Origin: Ulota crispa
Lineage: Eukaryota; Streptophyta; Bryopsida; Orthotrichales; Orthotrichaceae
Reading direction: 5' to 3'
Assembly (NCBI GenBank): GCA_963920765.1
Contig: OY987242.1
Location: 34,372,002-34,436,001 of the forward strand
DNA length: 64,000 nucleotides
The notes beneath the pieces are model-generated. The model worked only from the letters and a program-made list of their open reading frames with translations. It did not search any database and was not told where the DNA came from. This document shows, one piece after another, positions 12,506 to 24,432 of the stretch (its first letter is position 1; every line of letters starts with the position of its first letter). Position numbers and translations under genes: made by a program.

Positions 12506-14848
12506 TTGCAGCAACTAGAGTCACACTACTGAAAAAGAAGTGACTATGAGGTGGACTGAATTTGCAAAATGGAAACACCCTAAACCACCCCATCCCTCCT
12601 TCCTTTACAAAGATGCTAACCAAGCTAGGAACTCTAGGGTTCCTACGGTGAAGTTGCCGTCCAGGTGACTTCCACCAATAGCGGCCAAGAAAAGCGGTGA
12701 TGCCAAGTCGCCTGGTTGTCCCCAAAGTAGAGCAGCTAATCCTGCAAAAGGAGATTACTTGAGAACTTTGGCTGCGTATTGGGCAATGGTATGGACCTTC
12801 AGGTAGCAGGGCCCCTCGTACATGTAAACACCCTTACACCCTAGACACAACAGTATCTGCTTCCGGCCACAAATGACGCACTCTTATCTGAGCTTCTCGT
12901 GCTTTGCCAAATAGTGCAATCCCTTGTCTGTTTGGTTGAAAGAACCTGAAGTGTGACCAAGCCGCACTTCACTATTGCACAACCACCCGGCAACCTCGTA
13001 ATGGAATTGAATACAAGACATCACTTGTTTCTGCCCGCAAGTACTTGCATGACTCTTATACAACACATGTGCATTATCTAAGCTAGTATCCAAAATGAAA
13101 AGCATCAAATGGTGCCACCATTTGTGCGATCTAAGCTGTGCACTATACTCCATTCTGCATTGATCCACCAAGTCGACCCCACGCATCATCTCCTGATACT
13201 CAAGTAATATAGGTGAAGTATGAAATACCTTCCAGCCTTCACTCCGTGTCTACCAAAGGCAAAATGTTCCTAGAGATATGCGGTTTGCAGACGTGCTAAG
13301 AAGAAAAACATGGATCTTGTCAAACCAAACTATGGCACACATGTTCCTAGACTGATGCATCTGCGCAATGATTCCACTGCATTCTCCTATTGTTCATGAG
13401 TGTTTCCCCAAATTAGGAGGCATGCCAACCCTATTTGGCATTACAATCCATGCAGCAAGAAACCCTAACTTGAACAGATTGTCAAACCAATGCGGTGATG
13501 TGAAGAAACGATTGGTTACTACAATGTGCCCTAATCCCTTTAGACCTGACACCAAGTTTGTCACTACTTTCAACCCAAGGTCTTTCTCTGCACCCTCACC
13601 CTTTTGTCCTGTATATATGTCTAGGTCATAGACATAGCGGGACTTACTATTTGCGCAACATCACACCTTGATTCCGTACTTGACAGGTTTCACCGGCATA
13701 TATTGTTTGATGGCGCATTGTCTACCTCAATGAAGGATCATTATCTCACCTACGCAAATGTACCCTTCACAATTGTATAGATCTTTACTGATCCCTATAA
13801 ATGACTCGATTAGCCACCGTACCTTTGAAATTTTGTCATACCACTCATCAGATTTGTCCGATACTAAGCCAGTATTATCAACTAGTTGTATACAACAACA
13901 TATGTCTTTGAAACGACCTCGACGCATGGCCCCTAATATCAATGGACAGCCAAAGAATGATCTACGATCCCTATACAAATGTGTATTGGGTAGCTTCTTG
14001 AGCCCCATATAAATACAAATGCCTATCCAGCACCAAATGTCTCTTAGTGCCACATCCGACTAAGTGGGACCACCATTAGTTTTTTCAGGTTTACTAAATC
14101 TAGGTTGGGTTGCATATAGATTTGTGTGATCACAAATCTTGGTGAGGGTCTCCAGTGGCTAGTAGGGTCCAAAAGCTTATGCATTGCCACTGGTCTCCGA
14201 TTGTAATTATGTGTCAGCCCTGGACTTGGGCCGGTGAAGGAACAACAATCGAGAATCAACGTTGTACTTAAATCCTCCCAATGTTGTGGAGATTAACAGT
14301 GGGCAAAGCTCAAGGAATCAAAATATACGTCAGGGGCAGAAGGTAAACTATCCTCTACAACCTCTAGTTCATTTTCATCATTGGAGAGCAACCAATCATT
14401 GTTACCTGAATTAGACTTGTCGTTCCAATCTTAACACTCAGCCTCCCAATCGGGATCAGCTAACGCTTCATTGCTATCCTCCACTCGATCATCCAAATAA
14501 CTTGGCAAGTCTAGTGTGAACGTACTCTCTTGGCTCATGAGGATGGAGTCACTGATGTTGTCTTCCGCCCTCAACGCCATAATTGCCACGTCCCCTTCCT
14601 TGGCATGCATACATTTGTCTTTTGCAACCACCAGAATGCCAAGTACACCCCTAAAGTCAACTTTATACATTCTTGCTTTGGTAATCGGGTGTTCAAACTC
14701 TTTGATGACCTCTCCCAACAACACACTACCCGCTGCAATAGTGGGGCTAAGACCTAGCGACGCACAATGAACCTAGACGTGGCTGACAATGGGATTCTTA
14801 GTGGTTACCGCCAACGCTGAATGTAGGTCTTCATTGCAACCTAGGTGT

Positions 14849-15280
14849 TTACACCCCCACCCCTCCGTCACTGCAAGAATTGTACCACTGCAGACTATGG
14901 CAATGCTTTGTTGCACCGTCAGATGTACCTTCACATACTACAACTCGCTTCCCTTCTTTGATGATTCGGAGTTGCTCTGCATTCTCACAACCAGAACCAG
15001 GTATCTCTTTGGAATCCGCCAGCGTCTTCGTCTCCCCTTTGCCGCAAGTCTCCGTCTCCCTTTTGTTGCAAGTCTCCATCTCCCCTTTGCCACAAGTCTC
15101 CGTCCCCCCTTTGCCGCAAGTCTTTGTCCTCCCTTTGCCACAAGTCCCTTCCAATGAATTATGCAGTTCCCTTGCATTGTCCCCCGCAACTACTTGTGCG
15201 GGTCCTTGCCTGACATCCTGCATTTGGAATAACAAATTTGTCGAGACATTGCTATGAGACGTGGAACGCAGTCTCGCCAT
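14849..15280 (-). pseudogene. N-terminal segment of the transposase relic with CGKG repeats
   Basis: A 143-aa frame begins MARLRSTSHSN and carries five near-identical eight-residue units of the type TCGKGRTK/TCGKGGTE (residues about 46-85), ending at a stop. It lies directly upstream of the transposase core on the same strand and may be part of the same ancestral open frame. Upstream in-frame sequence continues as CQRVYSSDSSG before a stop. I do not recognise the domain. Confidence 0.4.
15031..15150. repeat. 24-bp minisatellite, five units, in frame
   Basis: Units of the form 'cgtctcccctttgccgcaag' plus four bases are repeated five times with substitutions in multiples of three. They keep the minus-strand reading frame open and encode the CGKG repeats. 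Confidence 0.75.
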
Positions 15281-16974
15281 GCCACTAGAGTCGCTACTGT
15301 AAACCCTCTGGCATGTCTCACATTATCTTCTAAAGTTGGAATCCCAACTTTGTCTCCCTCCACTACTAGAAATCAGCCTTTTTATATCTAGAGATTATCA
15401 CTGCCATTAGTATGATTTTGTGCCATATGACTCTGGATGCGTCTTCGCGTCCTTGAAGTCATATGGCGGCGCTTATCACTTCAAAATGTAATCCATTTTT
15501 AGTCACAATTTTTGTCAATTGTATTAGTAGACATAAACGCGTAGCCTTCTTTATGTGCGTAGGGAGCGTTCCCATGAGTATATGTCTCCAGACTTTTTTA
15601 TTTCATCTGCCTAGGCAGCAGGTTCAATCATGACAAAATTTGTCAACATTGATGAGGTAAGAAGAACTGACATTGACATTGACAACTCATACCAGGCAAT
15701 GTCAAAGACCTCTAACAGGTACTTCAAAATTTGCAGACAAGGCATTTCAAACCTGCTAACTTGGTTTTTGCCAATCTGTGACATCCATTCTAACACATAT
15801 TGATGTGGAATGATGATTATAGTTTAGGGTTTACATTGTGACTCCTTACAGTCCCTTTCTCTAATCTTATGTGACTCAATGTAGTCGTAGTTTTGGACGT
15901 GTACGTCTTAATGTCACTACAGTTAGTTACATATTTCTAGTTACATAACATGGTTCAGAGTTCTCTAGAGTCACATGGGTCTAACAGTCCCTTACAATAT
16001 TCTTAATTGATTTTGGTTTAGGTTTCTAGTCTTAGTTAGGAGTGGGCCGCACAGGTATCACTATTTATGTCTTTCTAAAGTCCCCTCTCTATTCATGAAC
16101 GACATTCTTGTTTTCTAAACCCATGAAATTTGAGGCCACCTTACATTGATAGATCTAGACAAAGCAACAACAACACCGTCGGAGTATGCAGGACCAACGT
16201 GAACCGTGACTTGGTGCACATATTGTAGCGCCTAATTTTGCAGTAAGCAAAGGAAAATACAACCACTTAAAGAGTGCAATTTAGGCCAAACAACGTTCAA
16301 TGCATAGTGCTCACACTATGATCACTAGATAAAATACCATATAACCCTTCAGTCGGAACATGGCTTAATGGCTTGCATGCACCACTTTGTGACGGAATTC
16401 AAAGTGTCCTTTAGTCGTTCCTTGGGGGGGTCATTGTTGTTGTTACCCTCATATAAGAGGATGTCTTTGTTCCCCGGAGTAATGAAGAGTATTATGACAA
16501 ACACGTTGTCTTTTTTGATGACCCTTCTATGCAGTGAGGCACCTGCAAAGTTAACTAGCGTCCCATGCACCACCACGGTCTTGGTAGCCATGTTGTCATC
16601 ATCAAGGTCAAAAATCTAGACCTTTGCCCCAAGTGTCAGCAATGATGGGGACTCATCCTCCTTCTTGGGGGGGGTTCTTCTATTTGTACCTCATTCAGGT
16701 CCTACACAGATAGTCATGACATTATGTACCAAAGAACCGAGTTCCACGGCAAAGGAAACAATTTCTGTTGGCAATAATGTACTAGGGATTTAGTAGCAGC
16801 TGTAGTTGTAGTCATGGCGGTGTTGAAATAAAGGCGGGAGAATTGCATGTCCGAAGGGTTTCAAACTAGTACTTGAAACCACTAAATGATCTTGCCCAGA
16901 AAGTCGTCCTTTTCTAACAGAGGATCCCACTTGCCAATAGTCAGAACGTTGGTGGATGGGGACAACAACGTAGC

Positions 16975-17613
16975 CTACACGTCCCAATCCACTTGAAAGA
17001 CGCGTGCTTCACCTTGTGTAGGGACTGGGATCATAGGGAATATATCATGAACGTCCCTAGAAGTTGTCCATCTTTCCTTACCCCACAAGGAGCTCCATTT
17101 CATGTCCATTCCTATTGCCAAGAAATCTGCCATTTCCTTCAGAAGAGCCTCTTCCAATGGGGACCATATCGCCATGTCAAATTGCCCTTGTAAACTACAC
17201 AAGAATGGTCTGCATTGGCTCCGACGTCTGATCTTTGCTTTGTGGTCGCTCTGATAAAGAGTTGGAAGATCAGGTTCCCAAGCACGTTTGTCATGGAAGG
17301 GACGGACGTTGCATAGAAGCCCCACCACATTCAATACTAAAATCTTCTTGCGCGAGTTCTCAAAGACCGTCACCGATGGAACCTTGCAGATGGTGGATTT
17401 AGGGTTCTTCTGTGACACTGGGCTGAGCCTAACTGCACACTTTTTCCGCGCTCTCTTTGAAGGAGGGCTCTCAATCACTGCACACTTTTTTCGCGCTCTC
17501 TTTGACGGAGGGCTCTCAATCACTCTAGTGGTCACTACGTCCACAAGCTCTATGCAATTTTTGCCCGCTACAACTTGCAGTCCTTGTTTATGTTCTCGAC
17601 TCAGAGTTAGCAT
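16975..17613 (-). pseudogene. Unknown open frame with duplicated nuclear-localisation-like motif, inside the CACTA element
   Basis: This 212-aa frame includes two consecutive copies of a 16-residue unit, VIESPPSKRARKKCAV (residues about 31-62), from a 48-bp tandem duplication. The basic cluster SKRARKK resembles a nuclear-localisation signal. The C-terminal half contains LLKEMADFLAIG and ends in VFQVDWDV; frames in the next 200 bases (16,790-16,987) may continue the same ancestral protein with a frameshift. I recognise no family. A transposon accessory protein is one possibility. Confidence 0.35.
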
Positions 17614-18154
17614 TGCAATAGACGTGCATGACTGATGTTAGTCATGTGCAAGGGTGCATATGACTACATGTAGTCACATGGAAGGAGGGCCACGACTGAA
17701 ATCAAACATTTTGTATTGAAGGACTATCTATAAAAATTCACTCAATTGTACTTGAATTTGAAATAATGCAAGGATGGATACTTTGGGTTACTACTAAAAA
17801 ACAGGGACATCCGGCATGAAGAAGCACAAGGCCCTACCTATGTGGGTGGAGGGGGGAACTCTTCAAACAACAGTATATCACAATCACTAGAGGAGGGCGT
17901 ACCTTCGGGTGGAGCTCTGCCACTTGAGCTTCTTCCCTGGCTTTCTCTTCAGCCAATGCCTTCCGGGTTTGGTGGCAAGGGAGGTCCATTGCCGGCAAAA
18001 CTTCTTTTGTGCCTCTCTCCTCAGCCACTGCTTGCCAAATTTGGCATCGAGGGAGCTCAATTTTTGGCATTTGCATTGTTGCTTATCTTCACTTAGCACC
18101 GTCACGATCTTTTGGTGGTGCAGCATCTGCAATGTTCATTGCCTTTAACCTTTG

Positions 18155-18748
18155 CTATGTTACTCTCTTGGACACCAACGGCTCAATGGCAACGTTGGGA
18201 TCCAGCGTCGCTTCACGGCATGGTGCGGCCACCACTGCGGTTGTTGACATGGGGTCAGTCTCTTCCATGGAAATGAATGTTGACATAGAAAGGTTTGGCG
18301 TCTTCCTCGGATTTGTCATCACGCCAATTTCAAAAGTACAAAGATTGATGCTTCCTTTGGATCCTTTGCGTACCTCTTGAACAAAATTTGTCATAGTTGC
18401 TATGAAATTACTAAGTTTGGTATCAACACTATCTTGGAAGACATTGAGCTTGGTGTCCACACTCTCTTGGAAGACATGCAACTCTTTCCAAACTTCTTCT
18501 GCTGCTGCATCTCCACGGCTCCCGCTGAGAATTCTTCCTCTGGAGCTACCTTGCCTTTGTCCTCTGGGCGTCCGCTGATTTACAAGGCCACTGCGTACCT
18601 CCACCTCCGTACATTGCTCTGACAACTCCACTGCTTGCAATAGGCAAAACTGCACACCGTCAATACAGGGTGTCATATGGTGATTTTGACTCTTACAACT
18701 AGCAATGGCACAACTACAATAATGAAAGGTCCACAAGGACTGACACAA
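18155..18748 (-). pseudogene. Unknown open frame with helical repeat, inside the CACTA element
   Basis: A 197-aa frame carries an Arg/Gly/Ser-rich stretch (RGQRQGSSRGRILSGSRG, residues about 63-80). Two copies of a unit like VFQESVDTKL follow, then a helical segment, suggesting a short coiled coil. The following minus-strand segment upstream (18,836-19,174) includes PEDMFFNILKRQMRMQRSN-like basic sequence. No family is recognised, and the surrounding frames contain stops, so this is probably a decayed transposon protein. Confidence 0.3.
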
Positions 18749-18835
18749 TTACTGAAGCCCAAAGGGCTGCATGGATTCACGTGTACCCAACTACATACTG
18801 AAAAGGAAAGAGTGTTTTGCATTCCTACTTCCCAC

Positions 18836-19174
18836 CTACATACTTCTGAAGTACTTTGTCCTCCGGCAATAGTAAATACAAATGTAGGAAATAGCACAGT
18901 GCAGGATCAGTGGCGGGAGTGTAATTACACTCACAAGCCATGATTGGGCTGATTCTTCTGACGGCCCAGAGGGTGACAAAGAATGCACCAACCCCAATCT
19001 AGCATTTCTCATGCGCTCCGTCTCTGCGATCTTGTCTGCGCAAGCAATTAACTTCATGAAGTTGTCGTTGTGCGACTTCTTGACATACACGGGGACTGGG
19101 CCTCCCTCATTGATATTCTTCTTCATGTTTGACCTTTGCATCCTCATTTGCCTCTTCAAAATATTGAAGAACAT
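18836..19174 (-). pseudogene. Unknown decayed transposon open frame
   Basis: This 112-aa minus-strand frame is rich in Lys/Arg/Met near its start and reads KKNINEGGPVPVYVKK and IACADKIAETERMRNARLG. It lies upstream of the frame at 18,155-18,748, with an overlap in sense and spacing that suggests exons or fragments of one gene. No domain is recognised. Further short fragments at 19,653-19,868 and 20,124-20,339 may belong to the same decayed gene. Confidence 0.3.
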
Positions 19175-20399
19175 GTCTTCAGGGACTTTCTAAGGCCACT
19201 TCTATACACATACAATGTAGACATCTTCTCCTTGATTGCCACCAGAAGTGGTCGGGGATGCGCTGAAGTTATTGTTACTCAGATCTAAGTTCCAAGACAA
19301 GCCCAAAAGTTTAATAAGCCAAGCGGAGCCCTTCTCACTGACGGATTTACCTTTATCATCAATGTTGACCCACTCTCAAGTGATGGCCAGCATCGCGGTA
19401 AGACCATAGTCAATGTTCACCACATCCTGGCGGACTGCCAGAGCATCATTTAGGTTGGACCTCCGCCTCCTAGAAGGCCCCTCCCCTAATGGGCCAATTC
19501 CAACGCTCATTGACTACGGAGTTGTCTTCAACATATCCCTGCTATTCTTAAGGAACATCCTTTTATGTGCCATTTCTTAGAGGAGGTCCAGCTTTCGTAG
19601 CTTGAACTCATAGAGGACTGCATTCTGATCGTCTTTGCAAGTGCACCCATTGTCATCCTCCGCTCTGCTCCTTTTGTCCTCTTCCGGTGCCCACGCCTCT
19701 TGCATCTGCGATTTCTGCAAGCCTTTGGAGAGGGCTGGATTTTTGTGGACTTTGGCAAGGACGGTCTTCTATGGCACTACCATCAAACCCTTGTCCTTCG
19801 ACTTTTTCTGAACCCGCCAAGGGTTTATATCCGCCAGCTCCTTCTAAGTCTCCTGCAATAGCGTGCAAGAGCCATGTTCATTTGCATCTCTACCTACCAT
19901 TCTTGTATCATTCAATTTTTTGTACAAAACCAAGGCAGTTTATTTTTCTTACCTTCAAAATCACCGGTTCATTATCAGTGACCTCTTCTTTGCTGAACAT
20001 GTTGTTGACGTCGTCATTGTCCCTATAAGTAGGATCATTGTTCTCACTTTGAGTCGGCATTTTGCTTACTGCTCCAGCTGCACAAGAGCTCTTTCCATCT
20101 GCTTGTTCTTGAACGAAACAAGGTTATTTGAAATGGATACGCGTACTGCGCTTGTACACCCTCGCCTGCATGTTAGAAGTCAGTTCCAAAAGAGGCCATG
20201 TACAGGCAAGCAATCCTACTAGTCCGCGGAACAACTCCGCGTGCATATCATTAAAGAAATTAGCAATCTCCTTTATCTTGTTCACCACTAATTCCTCCAT
20301 TTGGTACCCATATCTGACTTGAATAATATGAGAATTCATTAAAACACCGCAAACATTTTAGTTGTCATTAAAGATGTACAAAGAAATCTTTTATAGTAC

Positions 20400-22600
20400 A
20401 ACATTAAGGTAAATTACCACAAACATGAACCAGCCAAGTGTGGAAGATTCTCACTCCCTCTAATCAATTGACTACCATCAGCTATATAGAATATGACTAA
20501 TCAAAGTCATATGACTCTCAAAAGTAACGTCAACTACAACTTAGATTTCAGGTCCAAATTTCAAGATACCTACAACTTCCGTGCTTTACACTGCAAGTCA
20601 CTTTGTCTTTGCTTTGCCTTCTTATTATATGGCGCCATTTAGAGTTTCTCACAGACTAGCAAGTGCTTTGTGAAGGGCAATGATTGAGAAAGGATCTAAA
20701 TTACACGCGCTTCTGGTTTGCAAGTTTGTAGTCTCGGACATGTAAATACATCATAGACGCGGCAATGTTGGTGGGGGACTTGCTATGGACATCCACAAAT
20801 AGCGCAATTCTGTTTTTGTCATTTTCAACGGTAACCTACAGTGAACAATTGCAGCAATTTCTCCTACATGAAGGACGTTGTCGGGTTGAAAGAAGTGCAC
20901 CTTAGGAACACGTAGAGTGTCTCGATGCAATCGTGCGTTGCTAACTAAAATTATCTTTGGTCTTGATCTTCACTCTTCAGATTTTTAATCTTTAGTTTTC
21001 TGTTGGGCTATCATGTGGCTGGTTCTAGGGATATAAAGGTCAAAGTAGGGATAAGAGCCCAATGGATACGGGACGGGTAGATCAGGACAGCAGATACAAG
21101 CTGTCATTCGTATGACGGGATCCTAAATTCAAATTCACGATTTGTTGGCCAAAACTCCAGATTGTAAGAACAGAGCAAATCTTGATCATAAAAGTGATCA
21201 ATCCCACTTTGTCAACACAACAATAAATGGGGTTAAGTTTGGTTTAATCCAAACTACCCGCAACAAAGTTTACAAAACAGAATGGAAATGAATTAACAAA
21301 TGAGCTTCTAAAACCAGTTAGGAATAACAAAACCACATCCCACACACACATAAAAATTAAACCAAAAACATTCCTCTTGAAGTCTTCATATTTTAGATCT
21401 TTCAGTCTTCATGCTTTCAAGCCTTCATGTTTAATAAAAACAATAGGAAAATCACAAATAACAAGTCCTAGAATGGCTGCGACCTTCTATCTAGTGCCAC
21501 AGGTGGTTCAAAGATTCAAATGCTAAGTATAATAGCAATTTAAAAAGCTCTTCTAATTTTCTAACACTTCTTCAAATTTAAAGTCTATCTAAGCTACTGC
21601 CTAAAAGTTATGCGGGTTCAAAGTACACGTTTTTTTTCCTCCTTGCAAACTAAACACTGCCTTTATAAACCTCTATAACTTTTGTTCTACACATCACTTA
21701 TAGAAACATGATATCAATTTAAAAAAATGATACCACTGGCTACAACTCCTAAAATCTTAATTTCAAAATAAAACTTTGTCCAAAAGTTCTAGTTGATCAA
21801 AATGTGGGTCTCATTTTTTCAAGGAGTATCCAAGTCCCTCAACTTCTACACACTATAACTTCTTCAATAAGAATCCAAATGGAATGATTAAAAACAATTC
21901 AAAAAGCTTTGACAACAAACTATTAATTCTAAAATTTTGAAAAGAAAATTTAATACTGTCCAAAAGTTGTAACTTTTCAAAGTTTTGGCCTTCTCATACC
22001 AAAAGGGCAGCCACCTCCAATTCTTCACACCTCCATAATTTTTTCCTTCAAATTTCAAATCTCAAATTTAAGAATTTTTTTAAAAGCTAATATTAAAATG
22101 AACACTCTCTTTAAATCTTGTTACAAAATGATATACAAATCATAAGCCATGGCTTGTCAAAGTCTCAGCTTTTTTTTAAAATTTGGCTTTTTGACTTCAA
22201 ATTTCAAACATTCATAACTTTTGCATCACAACTTCAAATCAAACTTGCAAACTCATTTTGAAAAAATAATCACACAAAAAACAACTTTTTCAAAATTTCA
22301 ATTCAAATTCATATATACACAAAAAGTTCTCTCACATCAAAGTTTCAAGATTTCTTCTTTTTTCCTATTAACACTCATACACTAACTTCCAACAACTAAG
22401 AAATCTCTCCTTCTTAATTTTGATCATATCTAAGGTAGGAAAGTGAGCACATTATCCCATGCCCCTCTCTATCTTAACCCCACCATAAATGTCAAACCTC
22501 TTTTTCTTTCACACCTTTCCCATTCACTTTTAAATCCTTAGTATTTTTTATTCAAACAAAGGCAAAATATATGAGCCTTCCAAAACATCTAGACAAACAT
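20400..22600. other. AT-rich non-coding part of the CACTA element
   Basis: No gene is seen. The sequence is rich in short phrases such as 'cataacttttg' and 'tcaaatttcaaa' but has no clear tandem unit. Confidence 0.4.
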
Positions 22601-23152
22601 ATAAAAATGATTAAATTACAAAATAAACACCATCATAGAGTGGCCACGTGCCTTTGCGGGCATATAATAGCGTCAAACGCTTGTCTTCAATTGCCAAATC
22701 GTAAACTTGGTTGACTGAAAAAGCGGTCATCTCTAGCCGTCCGCCACTCCAAGTTTGAACCCCATCGAATTCGTCAAGTGGTGATGGCAACCCATCGCTG
22801 CAAGAAATTGGCCTAGCCAATCCGCTACCTACTCCTGAGCTGTACATGTGACAAGACGGCGCAGTACACTGGAATTTATGGCCGTTGCGCTGTCACTAAA
22901 CCGTGATTCTCACCATAACCATCCCTTTTGCTACAACTGTTGATTTATTAAAATCAATACAAACATAAATAAATAACGAGTATCTACAAAATAAAGAGAT
23001 TTCCATCAGGATAACGTATTCCGAGCGTACGTGTCAGTAGCAGTCACACGTACATGACTAGTGGTCATACTTGGAAAAAAGGTGAGCCAAAGTCACCCAA
23101 AGTCACATTTGTTGAGTCATAAAAAGGCTGATTTCTAGTAGTTTTCACCTCT

Positions 23153-24432
23153 CTAGAAGCCATGTCTCCTCGTCACCCAACCAAAGTTTGTGCCCTCTCT
23201 TGAAGCTCTTCTCTCAACCCCAACAATCTGCGCACTCATTTCCTCACTTCTACCTATCTGTTCATCCCTCCCTTCACTCCCATCGATTTGCATAGCCCTT
23301 TTCCTTCTCCGTCTATGCCCTAATTGCCCTCCGCACATGTCATCTGTGCCGACCCTAGAGATCAAGAGATCCGTCTCTATCCCCTCTACAATTTGCTCTG
23401 ATTTGTAAAGCATTACTGGCCCCTCTTGTTGCATGCTATCCATGCTCCGCTTTGGCAAGCCAGGTGTCTTTGGACTGCTTCTTTGCAAATTTCCTGCTTC
23501 GGCAATGTTTCTCTTTGGATCGCCCGGTGGATTTGTCACTGTTAGAAAATGTTGAATTTCTACCCTCTTTTTTGGTCCTTGTACCAATATCGTTGATAGC
23601 GTTTCCAACCTCAGTCCGCTGGTGGGAGGACAAATGAAGTGGGGAGTTTGCTGTTGTCAGTGTTGCTGCCGTGGCCCTCGTCGGAGACACCGGCGGAAGG
23701 ACTGGGCCGTCTCCTTGCAACCCGTGGTTGTGGGTTGCTCCCTCCCTTGCTCGCTCTCGCCACTTCACTCTTTGCTTGCAAGCCGGCAATCGCAACAACA
23801 GCCTCTTTTGCTCGGCAAAATGGACAGCCTCCTTTGCCAACATTTGAAATGACATTATCTGGCCAAGCTTTCGCCACTATTCCAAAAAGCTCGTCAAGGA
23901 AGTCAAGTCTGCGTGTCCACCCTAAAATGCAAGCCACGTTGCTGTAGAAAAGGATCTTCCAATGTGTCGCCTCCAACTCCAATGGTAGCTATCAAATCCT
24001 GCTGCATTGCAGCAACGCAAGCAAGTGCTCTGAGTTCAAGCAATTCAAAATTGCAACCCTCTGCGCTTCAATTGCCTCAATCTCCAGCAACCAAGCTTCA
24101 ATCACTCTCGCTGCTTCTAAGCTTGAAGCTAGAATTTGTAAGCACGCCTCACTAACAAACTTTGCCATCTTGCTCACGACCACAACCCAGAACACGTACA
24201 ATGCACAACAAACTTGCACAGATGGGAGGTAGAGGCTCCAAAAAACAAAGCATAAAACCCTAGAGCTAGGAACCCCACTACAAGTCCTCATTCTAAGAAA
24301 CCTTTGCAAACGACCACCATGATTGCAACGTCGCGGCCCTCGCCGCCTCTCCCCCCTCTCAAGGGTCTCCATTGCTAAGAATAAAAAACACTTCCCCCTC
24401 CAAATTCCACTCTCTCTTCTCATTGTCCTCAC
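23153..24432 (-). pseudogene. Unknown open-frame fragments upstream of the transposase in the piggyBac block
   Basis: Three overlapping minus-strand frames (23,992-24,432; 23,611-23,982; 23,153-23,855) look like one protein broken by frameshifts. From an internal ATG near 24,168 it reads MAKFVSEACLQILASSLEAA, then a segment with ILGWTRRLDFLDELFGIVAK, then Arg/Lys/Ser-rich low-complexity sequence. If the CACTA element is removed, this lies just 5' of the transposase on the same strand, so it may be its N-terminal region or a second gene of the element. I do not recognise the family. Confidence 0.35.

Larger units (their letters stand above)
12755..15280 (-). pseudogene. Degenerate piggyBac transposase (PGBD-like, DDE_Tnp_1_7 family)
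   Basis: Successive minus-strand frames match the piggyBac transposase in order. They run: an N-terminal part (14,431-14,724 and upstream); a start-of-core segment with FTGPSPGLTH (14,044-14,259); a core with IGICIYMGLKKLPN and RFKDICCCIQLVDN (13,727-14,053); QYMPVKPVKYGIKV; RFFTSPHWFDNLFKLGF; GVDLVDQ (12,884-13,189); and a C-terminal cysteine-rich domain with C-x2-C, C-x2-C and C-x3-H spacing (12,755-12,883). It is dead. There are several in-frame stops (for example after MILH near 13,727 and before ECVICG near 12,883). The first catalytic aspartate reads Gly (VGEIMI where the family has VDE), and the second is deleted (VVTNRFFTS where DN is expected). Only the third (GVDLVDQ) remains. Exact 5' limits and introns are unresolved. 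Confidence 0.85.
15361..23143. mobile_element. CACTA (En/Spm-type) element nested in the piggyBac block
   Basis: The left end is CACTACTAGAAATCAGCC. The right end, read inward, is AACTACTAGAAATCAGCC; both continue TTTTTAT, so about 25 of 26 bases agree and only the first base differs. The three bases outside each end (CTC left, TTC right) are a near-match, as expected for the 3-bp duplication of CACTA elements. Motifs such as GTCATATGACT recur near the ends and inside. The element spans 7,783 bp. Minus-strand open frames exist, but none matches a TNP2-type transposase that I can recognise, so it is decayed or non-autonomous. Confidence 0.75.

Noticed and set aside
17788-17812. ACTACTAAAAAACAGGGACA, resembling another CACTA terminus
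   Set aside because: No inverted partner was found in the window, and the first C is absent.
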